NCBI RefSeq assembly: GCF_014874065.1
Contig: NZ_JADBEE010000002.1
Coordinates: forward strand, 434,001-498,000
DNA: 64,000 nt
Origin: Nesterenkonia halotolerans
GTDB lineage: Bacteria > Actinomycetota > Actinomycetes > Actinomycetales > Micrococcaceae
Direction of reading: 5' to 3'
Shown: piece by piece, positions 9,021-17,922 of the stretch
Position numbering within the stretch: position 1 is the first letter of the stretch
How the letters are laid out: every line of letters begins with the position of its first letter
Translations under genes and position numbers: made by a program
The notes under the pieces: model-generated
Database searches by the model: none
Seen by the model: only the letters and a program-made list of their open reading frames with translations
What the model was told of the DNA's origin: nothing

Positions 9021-9334
9021 CGGGCCGCTCGTCCAGCGGGACGAACCGGGGAGCAGGATTAACCGGATCGTCACAAGAAAGTCATTCGAATTACCCCCGT
9101 GTGATTCGAACGCGGAGTACTCTTCGAAGTGTCAGAACACTGACCGGAGAGGCCCGATAGCGTATGCCCCAGGCATCACGTGGAAGGGGTCGGACCGGCC
9201 CCACAGGGCCGAACCGACCACACCCTGAGAATAGATACGGGAACACGACAAGGTTCCGCCGCGAGTCCGATGCGCCGACAGGTGCAGCACGGCACGCGGA
9301 CGGGACCTTTTGCGTTCCCGGGTATGGAGAAACC
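9021..9334 (+). other. 314-bp gene-free leader upstream of phoH
   Basis: No convincing gene lies here. TTCGAA occurs three times within 45 bp (9085, 9105 and 9123), the first two as facing halves of a short inverted repeat. TAGATA near 9231 could be a -10 box. A CGGGACC/GTTCCCG hairpin (about 9300-9320) lies just before the GGAGA ribosome-binding site of phoH. An in-frame ATG at 9164 would extend PhoH by 57 residues of low-complexity sequence and is not favoured. Confidence 0.4.
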
Positions 9335-10711
9335 GTGGCCTCCTCGCACCTGACCCCCACCACCCCAGATTCCCTCGGCGCCGGCGAGCTGGATTCGGCC
9401 GTGGCCGGAGAAGTCGCCCAAAAGTCCTATGTGCTCGACACTTCGGTGCTGCTCTCGGACCCCAAGGCCTTCCTGCGCTTCGCCGAACATGAGGTGATCC
9501 TCCCCGTCGTCGTGATCTCTGAGCTGGAGCACAAGCGTCACGATGCGGAGCTGGGCTATTTCGCGCGCTCCGCGCTGCGGCTCCTCGATGAGCTCCGGGT
9601 CAGACACGGGGCGCTGAACCGTCCCATCCCCCTCAACGAGGAGGGAGGCGAGTTGCTCGTGGAGCTCAATCACATCTCCCTGGACGTGCTGCCCGCCGGC
9701 TTCCGCGGAGCCGACAACGATGCCCGGATCCTCGCCGTGGCGAAGAACTTCGCCGATGAGGGCCGCGATGTCACCGTGGTCTCCAAAGATCTGCCCATGC
9801 GAGTCAAGGCCTCAGCCATGGGTCTGGCGGCCGATGAGTACCGCAATGAGTGGGTCACCGATTCCGGGTGGACCGGCCTCGCCGAGGTGACCGCCACCGA
9901 GGAACAGGTCAACGCGCTCTATGAGGGCGAGAAGATCGACCTCGAAGATGCCGAGGAACTCCCGGTCAACACCGGGCTGGTGATCTCCTCCGGTCGCGGC
10001 TCCGCGCTCGGACGGGTGCGTCAGCACGGCCCCTCACGCAAGTACGTGCAGGTGGTGCGGGGGGACCGGGACATCTTCGGGCTGCATGGCCGCTCCGCGG
10101 AGCAGCGCCTGGCCATCGACATGCTGATGGACCCGGAGCTGGGCATCGTCTCGATGGGAGGCCGAGCGGGAACGGGGAAGTCCGCGCTCGCCCTCTGCGC
10201 CGGGCTCGAAGCTGTGCTCGAACGCGGGGAGCACAAGAAGATCATCGTGTTCCGCCCGCTCTACGCCGTGGGTGGCCAGGAACTGGGCTACCTGCCCGGA
10301 TCCGAGTCGGAGAAGATGAATCCCTGGGGCCAGGCGGTCTACGACACCCTCGGCGCGCTGGTCTCGCAGAACGCGCTGGAGGAGATCATGCACCGCGGGC
10401 TGCTCGAGGTGCTGCCGCTGACCCATATCCGCGGGCGATCGCTGCACGACGCCTGGGTGATCGTGGACGAGGCCCAGTCGCTGGAGAAGAACGTCCTGCT
10501 CACGGTGATGTCCCGCATGGGACAGAACTCGAAGATCGTGCTCACCCACGACGTCGCCCAGCGCGACAATCTGCGGGTGGGCCGCCATGACGGGATCGCC
10601 GCCGTGGTGGAGATCCTTAAGGGCAACCCGCTCTTCGGGCACGTGACGCTGACCCGCTCCGAGCGCTCCCGAATCGCCGCACTGGTCACGGAGCTGCTCG
10701 AAGACGCCTGA
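9335..10711 (+). CDS. phoH: PIN-PhoH fusion ATPase/ribonuclease (PhoH2)
   Basis: A 458-residue cytoplasmic protein with an N-terminal PIN RNase domain ([12 protein letters not shown] near residue 30, then DNDARILA) and a C-terminal PhoH ATPase domain. The Walker A motif [13 protein letters not shown] is near residue 276, Walker B is in [11 protein letters not shown], and TRSERS ends the domain. Proteins of this PhoH2 architecture unwind and degrade RNA, and some are part of toxin-antitoxin loci with a small upstream phoAT gene; no such antitoxin is visible here. GTG 9335 was chosen because GGAGA lies 6 nt upstream and the conserved sequence begins soon after. Confidence 0.88.
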   Translation: MASSHLTPTTPDSLGAGELDSAVAGEVAQKSYVLDTSVLLSDPKAFLRFAEHEVILPVVVISELEHKRHDAELGYFARSALRLLDELRVRHGALNRPIPLNEEGGELLVELNHISLDVLPAGFRGADNDARILAVAKNFADEGRDVTVVSKDLPMRVKASAMGLAADEYRNEWVTDSGWTGLAEVTATEEQVNALYEGEKIDLEDAEELPVNTGLVISSGRGSALGRVRQHGPSRKYVQVVRGDRDIFGLHGRSAEQRLAIDMLMDPELGIVSMGGRAGTGKSALALCAGLEAVLERGEHKKIIVFRPLYAVGGQELGYLPGSESEKMNPWGQAVYDTLGALVSQNALEEIMHRGLLEVLPLTHIRGRSLHDAWVIVDEAQSLEKNVLLTVMSRMGQNSKIVLTHDVAQRDNLRVGRHDGIAAVVEILKGNPLFGHVTLTRSERSRIAALVTELLEDA

Positions 10712-10754
10712 GCGCAGACTGCTGGACGCACCCATGAGGTGAACCCACACTGAT

Positions 10755-10800
10755 CGGGCCGCGCGCGCCGTCGCTATCTGGAGGCGGTGCGCGCGGCCCG
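10755..10800. terminator. Bidirectional hairpin terminator between phoH and rhomboid gene
   Basis: Two 15-nt arms (CGGGCCGCGCGCGCC and GGTGCGCGCGGCCCG, one G-T wobble) flank a 16-nt loop. The structure sits between convergent genes and overlaps the last codons of the rhomboid gene. There is no poly-U tract. Confidence 0.6.
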
Positions 10801-11481
10801 CTCGGCGCGGGCCTGTCTGGTGAAGAGCAGCGCGACGACGACGCCGGCCACCGCTCCGGCCAGGTGACCCGCCCAGGACACCCCGCCAGCGCTGATCGGG
10901 GTCATTCCGACGAGCATGCTGAGCCCGTAGAGGAACAGCACCGCCAGCGAGAAGACCACTGCGAGGATCCGTCGCGTGATGAAGCCGTAGGCGACCAGGA
11001 AGGTCGCGAAGCCGTAGATCACCGCCGAGGCTCCGATGTGCAGCCCGCCGCAGTCGAAGCCCTGCGGTGCATGGCAGACCCAGGGAGTGCCGCCGACCCA
11101 GAGCAGCACCCCGGAGAGCAGCCAGATCAGCGTGGTGATCTTCACGAAGTGCCGCGTCAGCAGCGAGAGCATCCCGCCGAGCACCAGCCAGGACATGGTG
11201 TTGCTCAGGATGTGGCCCAGGCTGCCATGGAGCAGCGGCATGAACAGGATGCCGAGCAGGCCATCGGCCTCACGGGCCTGGAGTCCGAGCGCACGGTTGA
11301 TCCAGTTTCCGGTGAAGAACGAGGCCACGAAGAAGGCCCACATGCCGGCCAGGGGCACCACCACGGGGAGAAAGGTCCGCCCGAACGTGGACTTGAGGTC
11401 TCGGCTCAGTGAACCCCAGGAATCCCCGGAGCCCTCGCTGATCTCCGTGCTGGCCGCGGGCTCCCGGAAAAATCTGCGCAT
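10774..11481 (-). CDS. Rhomboid family intramembrane serine protease
   Basis: A 235-residue membrane protein with six predicted helices. The catalytic Ser is in HIGASAVIYG (residue 152) and the catalytic His in SWAGHLAGA (residue 206). The oxyanion region HGSLGHILSN (residues 85-94) in the second helix is intact, so the enzyme should be active against membrane-spanning substrates. An internal loop carries CHAPQGFDC, two Cys that might form a disulfide outside. The N-terminus is cytoplasmic. TAGCAT lies 6 nt before the ATG, consistent with leaderless translation. Its 3' end overlaps a bidirectional terminator. Confidence 0.88.
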   Translation of the reverse strand: MRRFFREPAASTEISEGSGDSWGSLSRDLKSTFGRTFLPVVVPLAGMWAFFVASFFTGNWINRALGLQAREADGLLGILFMPLLHGSLGHILSNTMSWLVLGGMLSLLTRHFVKITTLIWLLSGVLLWVGGTPWVCHAPQGFDCGGLHIGASAVIYGFATFLVAYGFITRRILAVVFSLAVLFLYGLSMLVGMTPISAGGVSWAGHLAGAVAGVVVALLFTRQARAERAARTASR

Positions 11482-11487
11482 ACCCCC

Positions 11488-11493
11488 ATGCTA
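11488..11493 (-). promoter_or_regulatory. -10 box TAGCAT of a leaderless promoter
   Basis: On the minus strand TAGCAT-GGGGGT-ATG precedes the rhomboid gene. The GGGGGT is too close to the start to act as a ribosome-binding site. Confidence 0.5.
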
Positions 11494-11613
11494 CTGAGGC
11501 TGGGAGTGTGACTGCCGCTCGAGGTCGCGGAAAAGTCTTCCGATGGGTTGATCCACAGAGCCGAATGAACCAAGCTGAGCGAACCCCGCCCCGACGCTGT
11601 GGAGGAACCCGAG

Positions 11614-12480
11614 ATGTCCGATACCTCTGAACCTGCCGAGAATGCTGTGCCGTCGAAGTACACCGTGGAGTCCTCGAACGAGGTGCATCTCCACATCGAG
11701 GACCACGGCGGCGAGGGTCGTCCGGTGGTGCTCATCCATGGGTGGCCACTGACCTCTGAGTCCTGGGACGCGCAGGTCGATGTCCTGATCGCCGCAGGAT
11801 TCCACGTGGTCACCTACGACCGTCGCGGCTTCGGTGGTTCGGCCACGCCCGAGTCCGGCTATGACTATGACGCCTTCGCCGATGACCTGCGCAGCGTCCT
11901 GGAGGATCTGGACCTTGAGGACGCCACCCTGGTCGGATTCTCGATGGGCGGCGGGGAGGTCGCGCGCTACGCCAGCCGCCATGGAATGCAGCGCCTGCAC
12001 TCGGTGGTCTTCGCCTCCGCGGTCCCGCCGGCGCTGATGCAGTCCGAGCAGAATCCCGACGGCCCGCTGGATGAAGAGACCTTCCAGCAGATGCGCGATG
12101 GTCTGGAACAGGACCCGGAGAGCTTCTACGACCAGTTCGTCACCAACTTCCTCTCGGCACAGGGGGAGCTGATGGTCAGTGAGGGTGAGCACGCTGAGGT
12201 CCTCGCGCTGGCGCGTCAGGCGGATCAGCGGGCAGCGCTGGGGGCGATGGACGCCTGGGCGCGCACCGATTTCCGGTCCGATCTCGAGTCCGTGACGGTG
12301 CCCGCGCTGATCCTCCACGGAGACTCCGACGCCGTGGTGCCCTTCGAAGGGTCCGGCCGCCGCACCCACGAGTCGCTGCGTGATGCCGAGCTGGTCCTCA
12401 TCGAGGGGGCGCCCCATGGGGTGAACGTCAGTCACCCGGATGAGTTCAATCGCGGACTGATCGAATTCCTCGTCCGCTGA
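11614..12480 (+). CDS. Alpha/beta hydrolase (non-heme chloroperoxidase-like)
   Basis: A 288-residue alpha/beta hydrolase close to the bacterial non-heme haloperoxidase/arylesterase group. It shows the oxyanion HGWPLTSESW, YDRRGFGGS, the nucleophile elbow GFSMGGGEVARY (Ser near residue 111), the Asp in LHGDSDAVVPF and the His in APHGVNVSHPDEFN. The natural substrate is unknown; family members hydrolyse esters and can oxidise halides in vitro. ATG 11614 follows GGAGG by 8 nt and is preferred over an in-frame ATG 15 nt upstream. It appears to be a single-gene unit. Confidence 0.85.
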   Translation: MSDTSEPAENAVPSKYTVESSNEVHLHIEDHGGEGRPVVLIHGWPLTSESWDAQVDVLIAAGFHVVTYDRRGFGGSATPESGYDYDAFADDLRSVLEDLDLEDATLVGFSMGGGEVARYASRHGMQRLHSVVFASAVPPALMQSEQNPDGPLDEETFQQMRDGLEQDPESFYDQFVTNFLSAQGELMVSEGEHAEVLALARQADQRAALGAMDAWARTDFRSDLESVTVPALILHGDSDAVVPFEGSGRRTHESLRDAELVLIEGAPHGVNVSHPDEFNRGLIEFLVR

Positions 12481-12572
12481 TCCAGGTCCCCTGGTCGAGT
12501 CAGCGGACCGGCGGCTGCTGACCCGTATGTCCTGCCTCGGAGCCGGCTGGCACGTTCGCGGGATCCAGTTAT

Positions 12573-12578
12573 TAGACT
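12573..12578 (+). promoter_or_regulatory. -10 box TAGACT of a leaderless promoter
   Basis: TAGACT is followed by GGGCCC and the ATG of fumC at 12585, with no ribosome-binding site in between. Confidence 0.55.
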
Positions 12579-12584
12579 GGGCCC

Positions 12585-14006
12585 ATGACCGAGAACACAG
12601 CTGAGACCGAATACCGTATCGAGCGCGACACCATGGGCGAGGTAAAGGTGCCTGCCCAGGCGTTGTACCGCGCTCAGACCCAGCGCGCCGTGGAGAACTT
12701 CCCGATCTCGGGACGCACCCTGGAGCGCGCTCACATCGAAGCCCTGGCGCGGGTGAAGAAGGCCGCCGCGCTCGCGAACAAGGAGCTCGGGGTGCTCGAT
12801 GGCGAGCTCGCCGATGCGATCGTCCATGCCGCTGAGCAGGTGGAGACCGGCGATCTGGACGAGCACTTCCCGATCGACGTCTTCCAGACCGGTTCCGGCA
12901 CCTCCTCGAACATGAACACCAACGAGGTGCTGGCCACGCTGGCGAACCGCTACCTGGCGGAGAAGGGCTCGGACAAGGAAGTCCACCCGAACGATCACGT
13001 CAACGCCTCGCAGTCCTCCAATGACGTCTTCCCCACCTCGGTGCACGTGGCCGCCACCTCCGCACTGGTCAATGATCTGCAGCCCGCGCTGGCATACCTG
13101 GCCGAGGCGCTGGAGACCAAGTCGAAGGAGTTCGCCACGGTGGTGAAGTCCGGGCGCACCCACCTCATGGACGCCACCCCGGTGACCCTGGGTCAGGAGT
13201 TCGGCGGTTACGCCGCACAGGTCCGCTACGGCGTCGAGCGCATCGAGTCTGCTCTGCCGCGCGTGGCCGAGGTTCCCCTGGGCGGCACCGCCGTGGGCAC
13301 CGGCATCAACACCCCGCAGGGCTTCGCCGAGAAGGCCATCGCCAACCTGGCCTCCGACACCGGGCTGCCGCTCACTGAGGCTCGTGACCACTTCGAGGCT
13401 CAGGCCAACCGCGACGGACTCGTGGAGGCCTCCGGTCAGCTGCGCAACATCGCCTACTCGCTGATGAAGATCAATAACGATCTGCGCTGGATGGGCTCGG
13501 GCCCGAACACCGGCCTCGGGGAGATCTCGCTGCCGGATCTCCAGCCCGGCTCCTCGATCATGCCCGGCAAGGTCAACCCGGTGATCTGCGAGTCGGCCAT
13601 CCAGGTCTGCGCTCAGGTGATCGGCAACGACACCACGGTGGCGCTGTCCTCCACCAATGGTGCTTTCGAGCTCAATGTGGGCATCCCGGTGATGGCAGCG
13701 AACCTGCTGGAGTCCATCCGGCTGCTGAAGAACACCAGCTATGTCATGGCGGACAAGATGATCAAGGGCCTGACCGCCAATGAGGAGCGCGCCGCGTTCC
13801 TCGCCGCAGCCTCCCCTTCGGTGGTCACCCCGCTGAACAAGCACATCGGCTACGAGGCCGCTGCGGAGATCGCCAAGCACGCGGTGAAGAACAAGCTCAC
13901 GGTGCGCGACGCCGTCGTCGAACTGGGCTACATCGAACGCGGTGACCTCACCGAGGCGCAGCTCGACGAGTCCCTCGACCTGATGAGCATGACCCGCCCC
14001 GGCTAG
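12585..14006 (+). CDS. fumC: Class II fumarate hydratase
   Basis: A 473-residue iron-independent fumarase that converts fumarate to L-malate in the TCA cycle, acting as a cytoplasmic homotetramer. Diagnostic motifs are [12 protein letters not shown] (residues about 104-115), the catalytic-loop signature [11 protein letters not shown] near residue 323, and [14 protein letters not shown]. The length is normal for the class. It is monocistronic: a leaderless promoter lies in front and a strong hairpin lies between it and the convergent NUDIX gene. Confidence 0.95.
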   Translation: MTENTAETEYRIERDTMGEVKVPAQALYRAQTQRAVENFPISGRTLERAHIEALARVKKAAALANKELGVLDGELADAIVHAAEQVETGDLDEHFPIDVFQTGSGTSSNMNTNEVLATLANRYLAEKGSDKEVHPNDHVNASQSSNDVFPTSVHVAATSALVNDLQPALAYLAEALETKSKEFATVVKSGRTHLMDATPVTLGQEFGGYAAQVRYGVERIESALPRVAEVPLGGTAVGTGINTPQGFAEKAIANLASDTGLPLTEARDHFEAQANRDGLVEASGQLRNIAYSLMKINNDLRWMGSGPNTGLGEISLPDLQPGSSIMPGKVNPVICESAIQVCAQVIGNDTTVALSSTNGAFELNVGIPVMAANLLESIRLLKNTSYVMADKMIKGLTANEERAAFLAAASPSVVTPLNKHIGYEAAAEIAKHAVKNKLTVRDAVVELGYIERGDLTEAQLDESLDLMSMTRPG

Positions 14007-14029
14007 AACGCACTCTCTGCTCCACCTGG

Positions 14030-14088
14030 TCCCGGGTGGTTGAGGTTTCCGGTGGTTCCGCATCCACCGGAGACCTCAGCCCCCGGGA
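14030..14088. terminator. Long palindromic terminator between fumC and NUDIX gene
   Basis: A composite palindrome pairs TCCCGGG with CCCGGGA, GAGGT with ACCTC, and CCGGTGG with CCACCGG around an 8-nt loop. It lies between convergent genes and can work in both directions. Confidence 0.65.
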
Positions 14089-14097
14089 TTTCTGGTC

Positions 14098-14622
14098 TCA
14101 GCTGCGGAATCGGGCCGGGGCTCCGGTGTCCAGCGCCCACTCGATCACCATGCGCTGGTCCTCGCTGATCGGCTCGGGCAGCTCTGAGATCGGGAACCAG
14201 CCCACCTCCACCGATTCCTCGTCATTGACCCGCGCCTCCCCCGAGAGCGGCTCCATCTCCAGCACGGTGTCGAGGTATCGGCAGGCGTCACCGTTGGGGT
14301 AGCGCACAAGGTGCGTGGCGAAGACTCCCGCGACCCGCACGGCGCGGGCGATCACCCCGGTCTCTTCCTGGACCTCACGGGCGGCGCCGACGGCGGGATC
14401 CTCGCCCGGATCCAGGATTCCCGAGGTGACCGTCCAGGCGCCGTTGTCGGCCCGGCGCACGAGCAGCACCTCCGGCTCCGCGTGGTCCGTCTGGGCTGGG
14501 TGCTCAGTCTGGTCCGCCTTGGGGTCTGGCCGGCGGATCACGACGCCGCGAGTGGCCGGGACCCAGAGCTCGCGGGTGCCGATGTGTTCGCGCAGATCTT
14601 GGATGAAGTCTGGGGTGGGCAT
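14098..14622 (-). CDS. NUDIX hydrolase
   Basis: A 174-residue NUDIX enzyme. The Nudix box (consensus GX5EX7REUXEEXGU) is visible from LDPGEDPAVGAAREVQEETG (about residues 90-109). It should hydrolyse a nucleoside diphosphate linked to another moiety, perhaps as a housecleaning pyrophosphatase; the substrate cannot be read from the sequence. TAGGGT ends 6 nt before the ATG, suggesting a leaderless transcript. It starts just 4 bp downstream of the prepilin peptidase stop codon, so it may also be read as the second gene of that operon. Confidence 0.85.
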   Translation of the reverse strand: MPTPDFIQDLREHIGTRELWVPATRGVVIRRPDPKADQTEHPAQTDHAEPEVLLVRRADNGAWTVTSGILDPGEDPAVGAAREVQEETGVIARAVRVAGVFATHLVRYPNGDACRYLDTVLEMEPLSGEARVNDEESVEVGWFPISELPEPISEDQRMVIEWALDTGAPARFRS

Positions 14623-14626
14623 GGAT

Positions 14627-15160
14627 TCACCCTAGCGAGACGCCGCCGCTCACCGTCAACGCCACGGCCGTGCCGAGCAGCAGGAACGGTCCGAAGGCGA
14701 CGGCTGTCTTGGCGGTCGCCCGACCGGAGATCAGCAGTCCCGCAGAGACGAGTCCACCGAAGAGGAACGACAGGACGACGGCGGCCACCACCGTGGCCCA
14801 GCCCAGGAACCCTGTGTACAGCCCGAGCACGACGGCGAGCTTCACATCGCCCATGCCCAGCGCCCGGGGACTGATCATCTGCACGATCAGAAACGAGGCG
14901 CCCCAGACGAAAGCCGCCGTGAGGGCGCGCAGGGCGGCGAACGGCTCGCCGAGCAGCAGGGCCGTGATGATCAGCAGGCCCAGCGTGATCCCCGCCCAGG
15001 GGTAGATGATCCGATTTGGGAGCCGGTGTTCACGCAGGTCATTGAAGCTCAGCGCGAGGGCGCACACGGCGAAGACCAGCCCGCCCAGCAGCAGCATCAG
15101 GCCGGCCAGCCCCTGGGTGAGTGAGCCTGAGACGAGCAGCTCGACGATGAACGCAATCAC
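14627..15160 (-). CDS. A24 prepilin peptidase (CpaA/TadV-like)
   Basis: A 177-residue polytopic aspartic protease of the A24 family without the N-terminal methyltransferase region. The two catalytic aspartates are in FNDLREHRLPNR (about residue 40) and in the ALGMGDVKL motif (GxGD). It should cleave type IV prepilin or Flp pilin leader peptides at the cytoplasmic membrane. No pilus genes are in this window, so the substrate is elsewhere. The GTG start follows TAGGGT by 6 nt (leaderless). Confidence 0.85.
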   Translation of the reverse strand: MIAFIVELLVSGSLTQGLAGLMLLLGGLVFAVCALALSFNDLREHRLPNRIIYPWAGITLGLLIITALLLGEPFAALRALTAAFVWGASFLIVQMISPRALGMGDVKLAVVLGLYTGFLGWATVVAAVVLSFLFGGLVSAGLLISGRATAKTAVAFGPFLLLGTAVALTVSGGVSLG

Positions 15161-15166
15161 GCCCCC

Positions 15167-15172
15167 ACCCTA
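15167..15172 (-). promoter_or_regulatory. -10 box TAGGGT of a leaderless promoter
   Basis: On the minus strand TAGGGT-GGGGGC-GTG precedes the prepilin peptidase. The same TAGGGT-N6-ATG layout occurs for the NUDIX gene (14634-14629). Confidence 0.5.
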
Positions 15173-15219
15173 GGGCTGATCTGCGGATCAGGGAATGGGC
15201 GTGTGTGGCTGTGGAGGGC

Positions 15220-15849
15220 TCAGACCTCGCCGATGGAGGTGACCACGTCGGCGCGGCCCTCGGAGAGTCGGTAGGTGACACCCATGACGGCCGTGCGGCC
15301 CTCTGCCACGGCGTCGTGGAGCACCCGTGAGTGGTCCACGATCCGGTGCGCGGTCTGCTTCACATGTTCTTCCACCGTCTCGTTCACCCCGGTGATGCCG
15401 GCGCGCTGGGCGGCGAGCACCGAGGGTGTGATCCGTTCGACGAGACTGCGCACGAACCCGGTCGGGGTGACTCCGGATTCGGTGGCCTGCACCGCCGCGG
15501 TGACCGCGCCGCAGGAGTCATGGCCGAGCACCACGATCAGGGGAACCTTCAGCTCGGAGACGCTGAATTCCAGGGAGCCGAGCACGGCGTCGTCGGTGAC
15601 CTGACCTGCGGTGCGGACCACGAAGATATCGCCCAGCCCGACGTCGAAGATGATCTCCGCGGCGAGACGGGAGTCTGAGCAGCCGAAGATGGCAGCAATG
15701 GGATGCTGGGACTCGGTGAGCGAGTTCCGGCGTGCGGCGTCCTGGTTGGGATGCTGCGACTCACCGGAGACGAAGCGCTCATTGCCGGACTTGAGCCGCT
15801 CCCAGATCTCAGCAGGAAGCGGCTGCGCCGCTGTCGTCTTTGCGGTCAT
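15220..15849 (-). CDS. Beta-class carbonic anhydrase
   Basis: A 209-residue zinc enzyme interconverting CO2 and bicarbonate. Zinc ligands are Cys57 in FGCSDSRL (with the Asp59-Arg61 dyad) and His110/Cys113 in LGHDSCGAV. No signal peptide is present, so it is cytoplasmic. Its ATG overlaps the stop of the DUF4245 gene by 4 bp, so the two are translationally coupled and this gene is second in the operon. Confidence 0.92.
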   Translation of the reverse strand: MTAKTTAAQPLPAEIWERLKSGNERFVSGESQHPNQDAARRNSLTESQHPIAAIFGCSDSRLAAEIIFDVGLGDIFVVRTAGQVTDDAVLGSLEFSVSELKVPLIVVLGHDSCGAVTAAVQATESGVTPTGFVRSLVERITPSVLAAQRAGITGVNETVEEHVKQTAHRIVDHSRVLHDAVAEGRTAVMGVTYRLSEGRADVVTSIGEV

Positions 15850-16478
15850 TCTGCAGCTCCTCCGTTGTCGTCCACTGGCTCGTCTGCCTCTACTTCTACA
15901 TCAATGGCCTCGGTGACGGCCTCGAGGAAGGTCTCGAACTGCTCCTCCGTGGCGGTGCCGCCCAGCACGATCGCGGTGCCGTCGATGGTGTTCTCCTCGG
16001 CCTCTAGCACGTAATACCGGCGGTCCTCGGACTCGCGGACCTCGAAGCGCAGGCCCGCGATCGTCTCTTCCCCGGTGGTGCCGCCCTGACGGGTCTCTTC
16101 GTTGACCCAGGCGGGATTGGGCTCATCGGTCTGCGAGAAGCTCAGGAAGCTCGCCTCGTCGATGGAGTAGCCCACCTCCCAGGCGGTGACGCCGAGCTCC
16201 GCGCGGTTCTCCCAGCGGGCGTAGTTCGCGCTCCACCCCTCGGGGACCTCGGGAGCGATGGCCGCGTAGTCGGTCACATCGTTGGTCCAGGCGGCGGCCT
16301 CGGTGACGTTCTCATCGGGAGTGAAGCTGACGTCCTGCTCCGGCCGGAGCCCCATGACCGCGAAAACGCCCAGCAGGGTCACCGCCACGGTGATGACGAT
16401 GCCGATGAGCGGCTGATTCATCCGCTTGGCCTGGGACTCGGTCAGCTGCGGGGTGGGGGTCTCTTCTTGCTCGGTCAC
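15846..16478 (-). CDS. DUF4245 membrane-anchored protein
   Basis: A 210-residue protein with a short cytoplasmic N-terminus, one transmembrane segment at about residues 23-43 and an extracytoplasmic DUF4245 domain with PEGWSANYARWE and conserved VTAWEVGY. Function is unknown. The family commonly lies beside glpX in Actinobacteria, as here, where it is divergent from glpX. The start is GTG 16478; GACAAT is 6 nt upstream and the intervening GGGAGG might also serve as a very close ribosome-binding site. Confidence 0.82.
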   Translation of the reverse strand: MTEQEETPTPQLTESQAKRMNQPLIGIVITVAVTLLGVFAVMGLRPEQDVSFTPDENVTEAAAWTNDVTDYAAIAPEVPEGWSANYARWENRAELGVTAWEVGYSIDEASFLSFSQTDEPNPAWVNEETRQGGTTGEETIAGLRFEVRESEDRRYYVLEAEENTIDGTAIVLGGTATEEQFETFLEAVTEAIDVEVEADEPVDDNGGAAE

Positions 16479-16614
16479 CCTCCCATTGTCGCACCGTCGA
16501 GGGACATGCCAGGCGCACCCTCGACGGACATGGCAGGCGGGTGCGAGGTTATGATCGTTGCAGGGTCGGCGACGATGCTGGCCATAAGCCGAGACGACAA
16601 GGTGGCCTTAGCCC

Positions 16615-17679
16615 ATGAACGATTCTTCGCAGCCCCGCGATACGCGCTCCGACGACGGGTCGTCCCAGGACTTCTCACACCTCTCTGCTCGACTCGCCGT
16701 GGGTGACTCCGAGCCGGACCGCCACCTGGCCATGGAGCTGGTGCGCGTGACCGAGGCCGCAGCGATCGCAGGCGGCGCCTGGGTGGGCATGGGGGACAAG
16801 CTCACCGCAGACGGGGCCGCAGTGGATGCCATGCGCTCCCTGCTGGACACCGTCAACCTCAACGGGATCGTGGTGATCGGTGAGGGTGAGAAGGACGAAG
16901 CGCCGATGCTCTTCAACGGGGAGCGGGTCGGCAACGGCACCGGACCCGAGGCCGATGTCGCGGTGGATCCCATCGACGGCACACGACTGACTGCCCTGGG
17001 CTACAACAACGCGCTCGCAGTCCTCGCCGTGGCCGAGCGCGGCACCATGTTCGACCCCTCCGCCGTCTTCTACATGGACAAGCTCGTCACCGGACCCGAG
17101 GCCGCCGACCTGGTGGACCTGCGGCTGCCGGTCAAGCAGAATCTGCATCTGATCGCGAAGGCCAAGAACAAGCGGATCAGCCAGGTCAACGTCTGCGTGC
17201 TGGACCGTCCGCGCCACTCCAAGCTCGTCGACGAGATCCGCGAGGCCGGCGCCCGCGTGCGCTTCATCATGGACGGCGACGTGGCCGGCGGCATCGCAGC
17301 CGCCCGCGAGGGCTCCGGCGTAGATGTCCTGATGGGCGTCGGAGGCACCCCGGAGGGCATCATCACCGCCTGCGCCATCAAGGCCGTGGGCGGAGTGATT
17401 CAGGGCCGGCTCGCCCCCGTGGACGACGACGAGGCGCAGAAGGCGCTCGACGCCGGCCATGACGTCAGCAGGATCCTCACCACCGAGGAACTCGTCACCA
17501 GCGACAACTGCTACTTCGCCGCCACCGGCATCACCGACGGCGACCTGCTGCGCGGCGTGCGCTACCAGGGCGACAAGGTCACCACCCAGTCGATGGTCAT
17601 GCGCTCGAAGTCCGGCACCGTCCGGATCATCGACGCCGAGCACCAGGCCCGCAAGTGGGAGTCCTACACCCGGCAGTAG
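16615..17679 (+). CDS. glpX: Class II fructose-1,6-bisphosphatase
   Basis: A 354-residue gluconeogenic phosphatase of the GlpX type that converts fructose 1,6-bisphosphate to fructose 6-phosphate. Metal-binding motifs [13 protein letters not shown] (about residue 84), DPIDGTRL (about residue 119) and DGDVAGG are intact. The first 20 residues are a variable, polar extension. It likely is the main FBPase of the organism, as in mycobacteria and corynebacteria. The gene stands divergent to DUF4245 and upstream of a small membrane protein gene. Confidence 0.93.
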   Translation: MNDSSQPRDTRSDDGSSQDFSHLSARLAVGDSEPDRHLAMELVRVTEAAAIAGGAWVGMGDKLTADGAAVDAMRSLLDTVNLNGIVVIGEGEKDEAPMLFNGERVGNGTGPEADVAVDPIDGTRLTALGYNNALAVLAVAERGTMFDPSAVFYMDKLVTGPEAADLVDLRLPVKQNLHLIAKAKNKRISQVNVCVLDRPRHSKLVDEIREAGARVRFIMDGDVAGGIAAAREGSGVDVLMGVGGTPEGIITACAIKAVGGVIQGRLAPVDDDEAQKALDAGHDVSRILTTEELVTSDNCYFAATGITDGDLLRGVRYQGDKVTTQSMVMRSKSGTVRIIDAEHQARKWESYTRQ

Positions 17680-17731
17680 ATCGTTGCTCCAGGGGAGACC
17701 ATCTGCGGACGAGAAGAAAAGGGGAGTCGCC

Positions 17732-17917
17732 ATGACAGACATGTTGCGCTCACTGTTTTTCCTGGCCGCCGCAGGCCTGACCCTGAACCTGCGTGAAGGG
17801 TTTCTCCTGGGTGATGCACTGGCTGTGCCGCTCATCGCGATCTTCGTGGCAGGATTTGCGGGATCCGTCCTCTGGACCGCGCGCACTCGCTGGAAGTCGC
17901 AGGAGGTCCCGTCATAG
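17732..17917 (+). CDS. Small two-helix membrane protein, unknown
   Basis: A 61-residue protein starting at ATG 17732 with GGGGAG 6 nt upstream. Two hydrophobic segments are visible (about residues 5-20 and 30-50), ending in a basic WTARTRWK tail. No family was recognised. It is 52 bp after glpX and 5 bp before the NERD gene, so the three may be cotranscribed. The ribosome-binding site and short spacing support a real gene despite the size. Confidence 0.5.
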   Translation: MTDMLRSLFFLAAAGLTLNLREGFLLGDALAVPLIAIFVAGFAGSVLWTARTRWKSQEVPS

Positions 17918-17922
17918 ACGAG

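Noticed and set aside
9164..9334. N-terminal extension of PhoH from ATG 9164
   Set aside because: The extra 57 residues are low-complexity and unlike the family; GTG 9335 has a proper GGAGA site.
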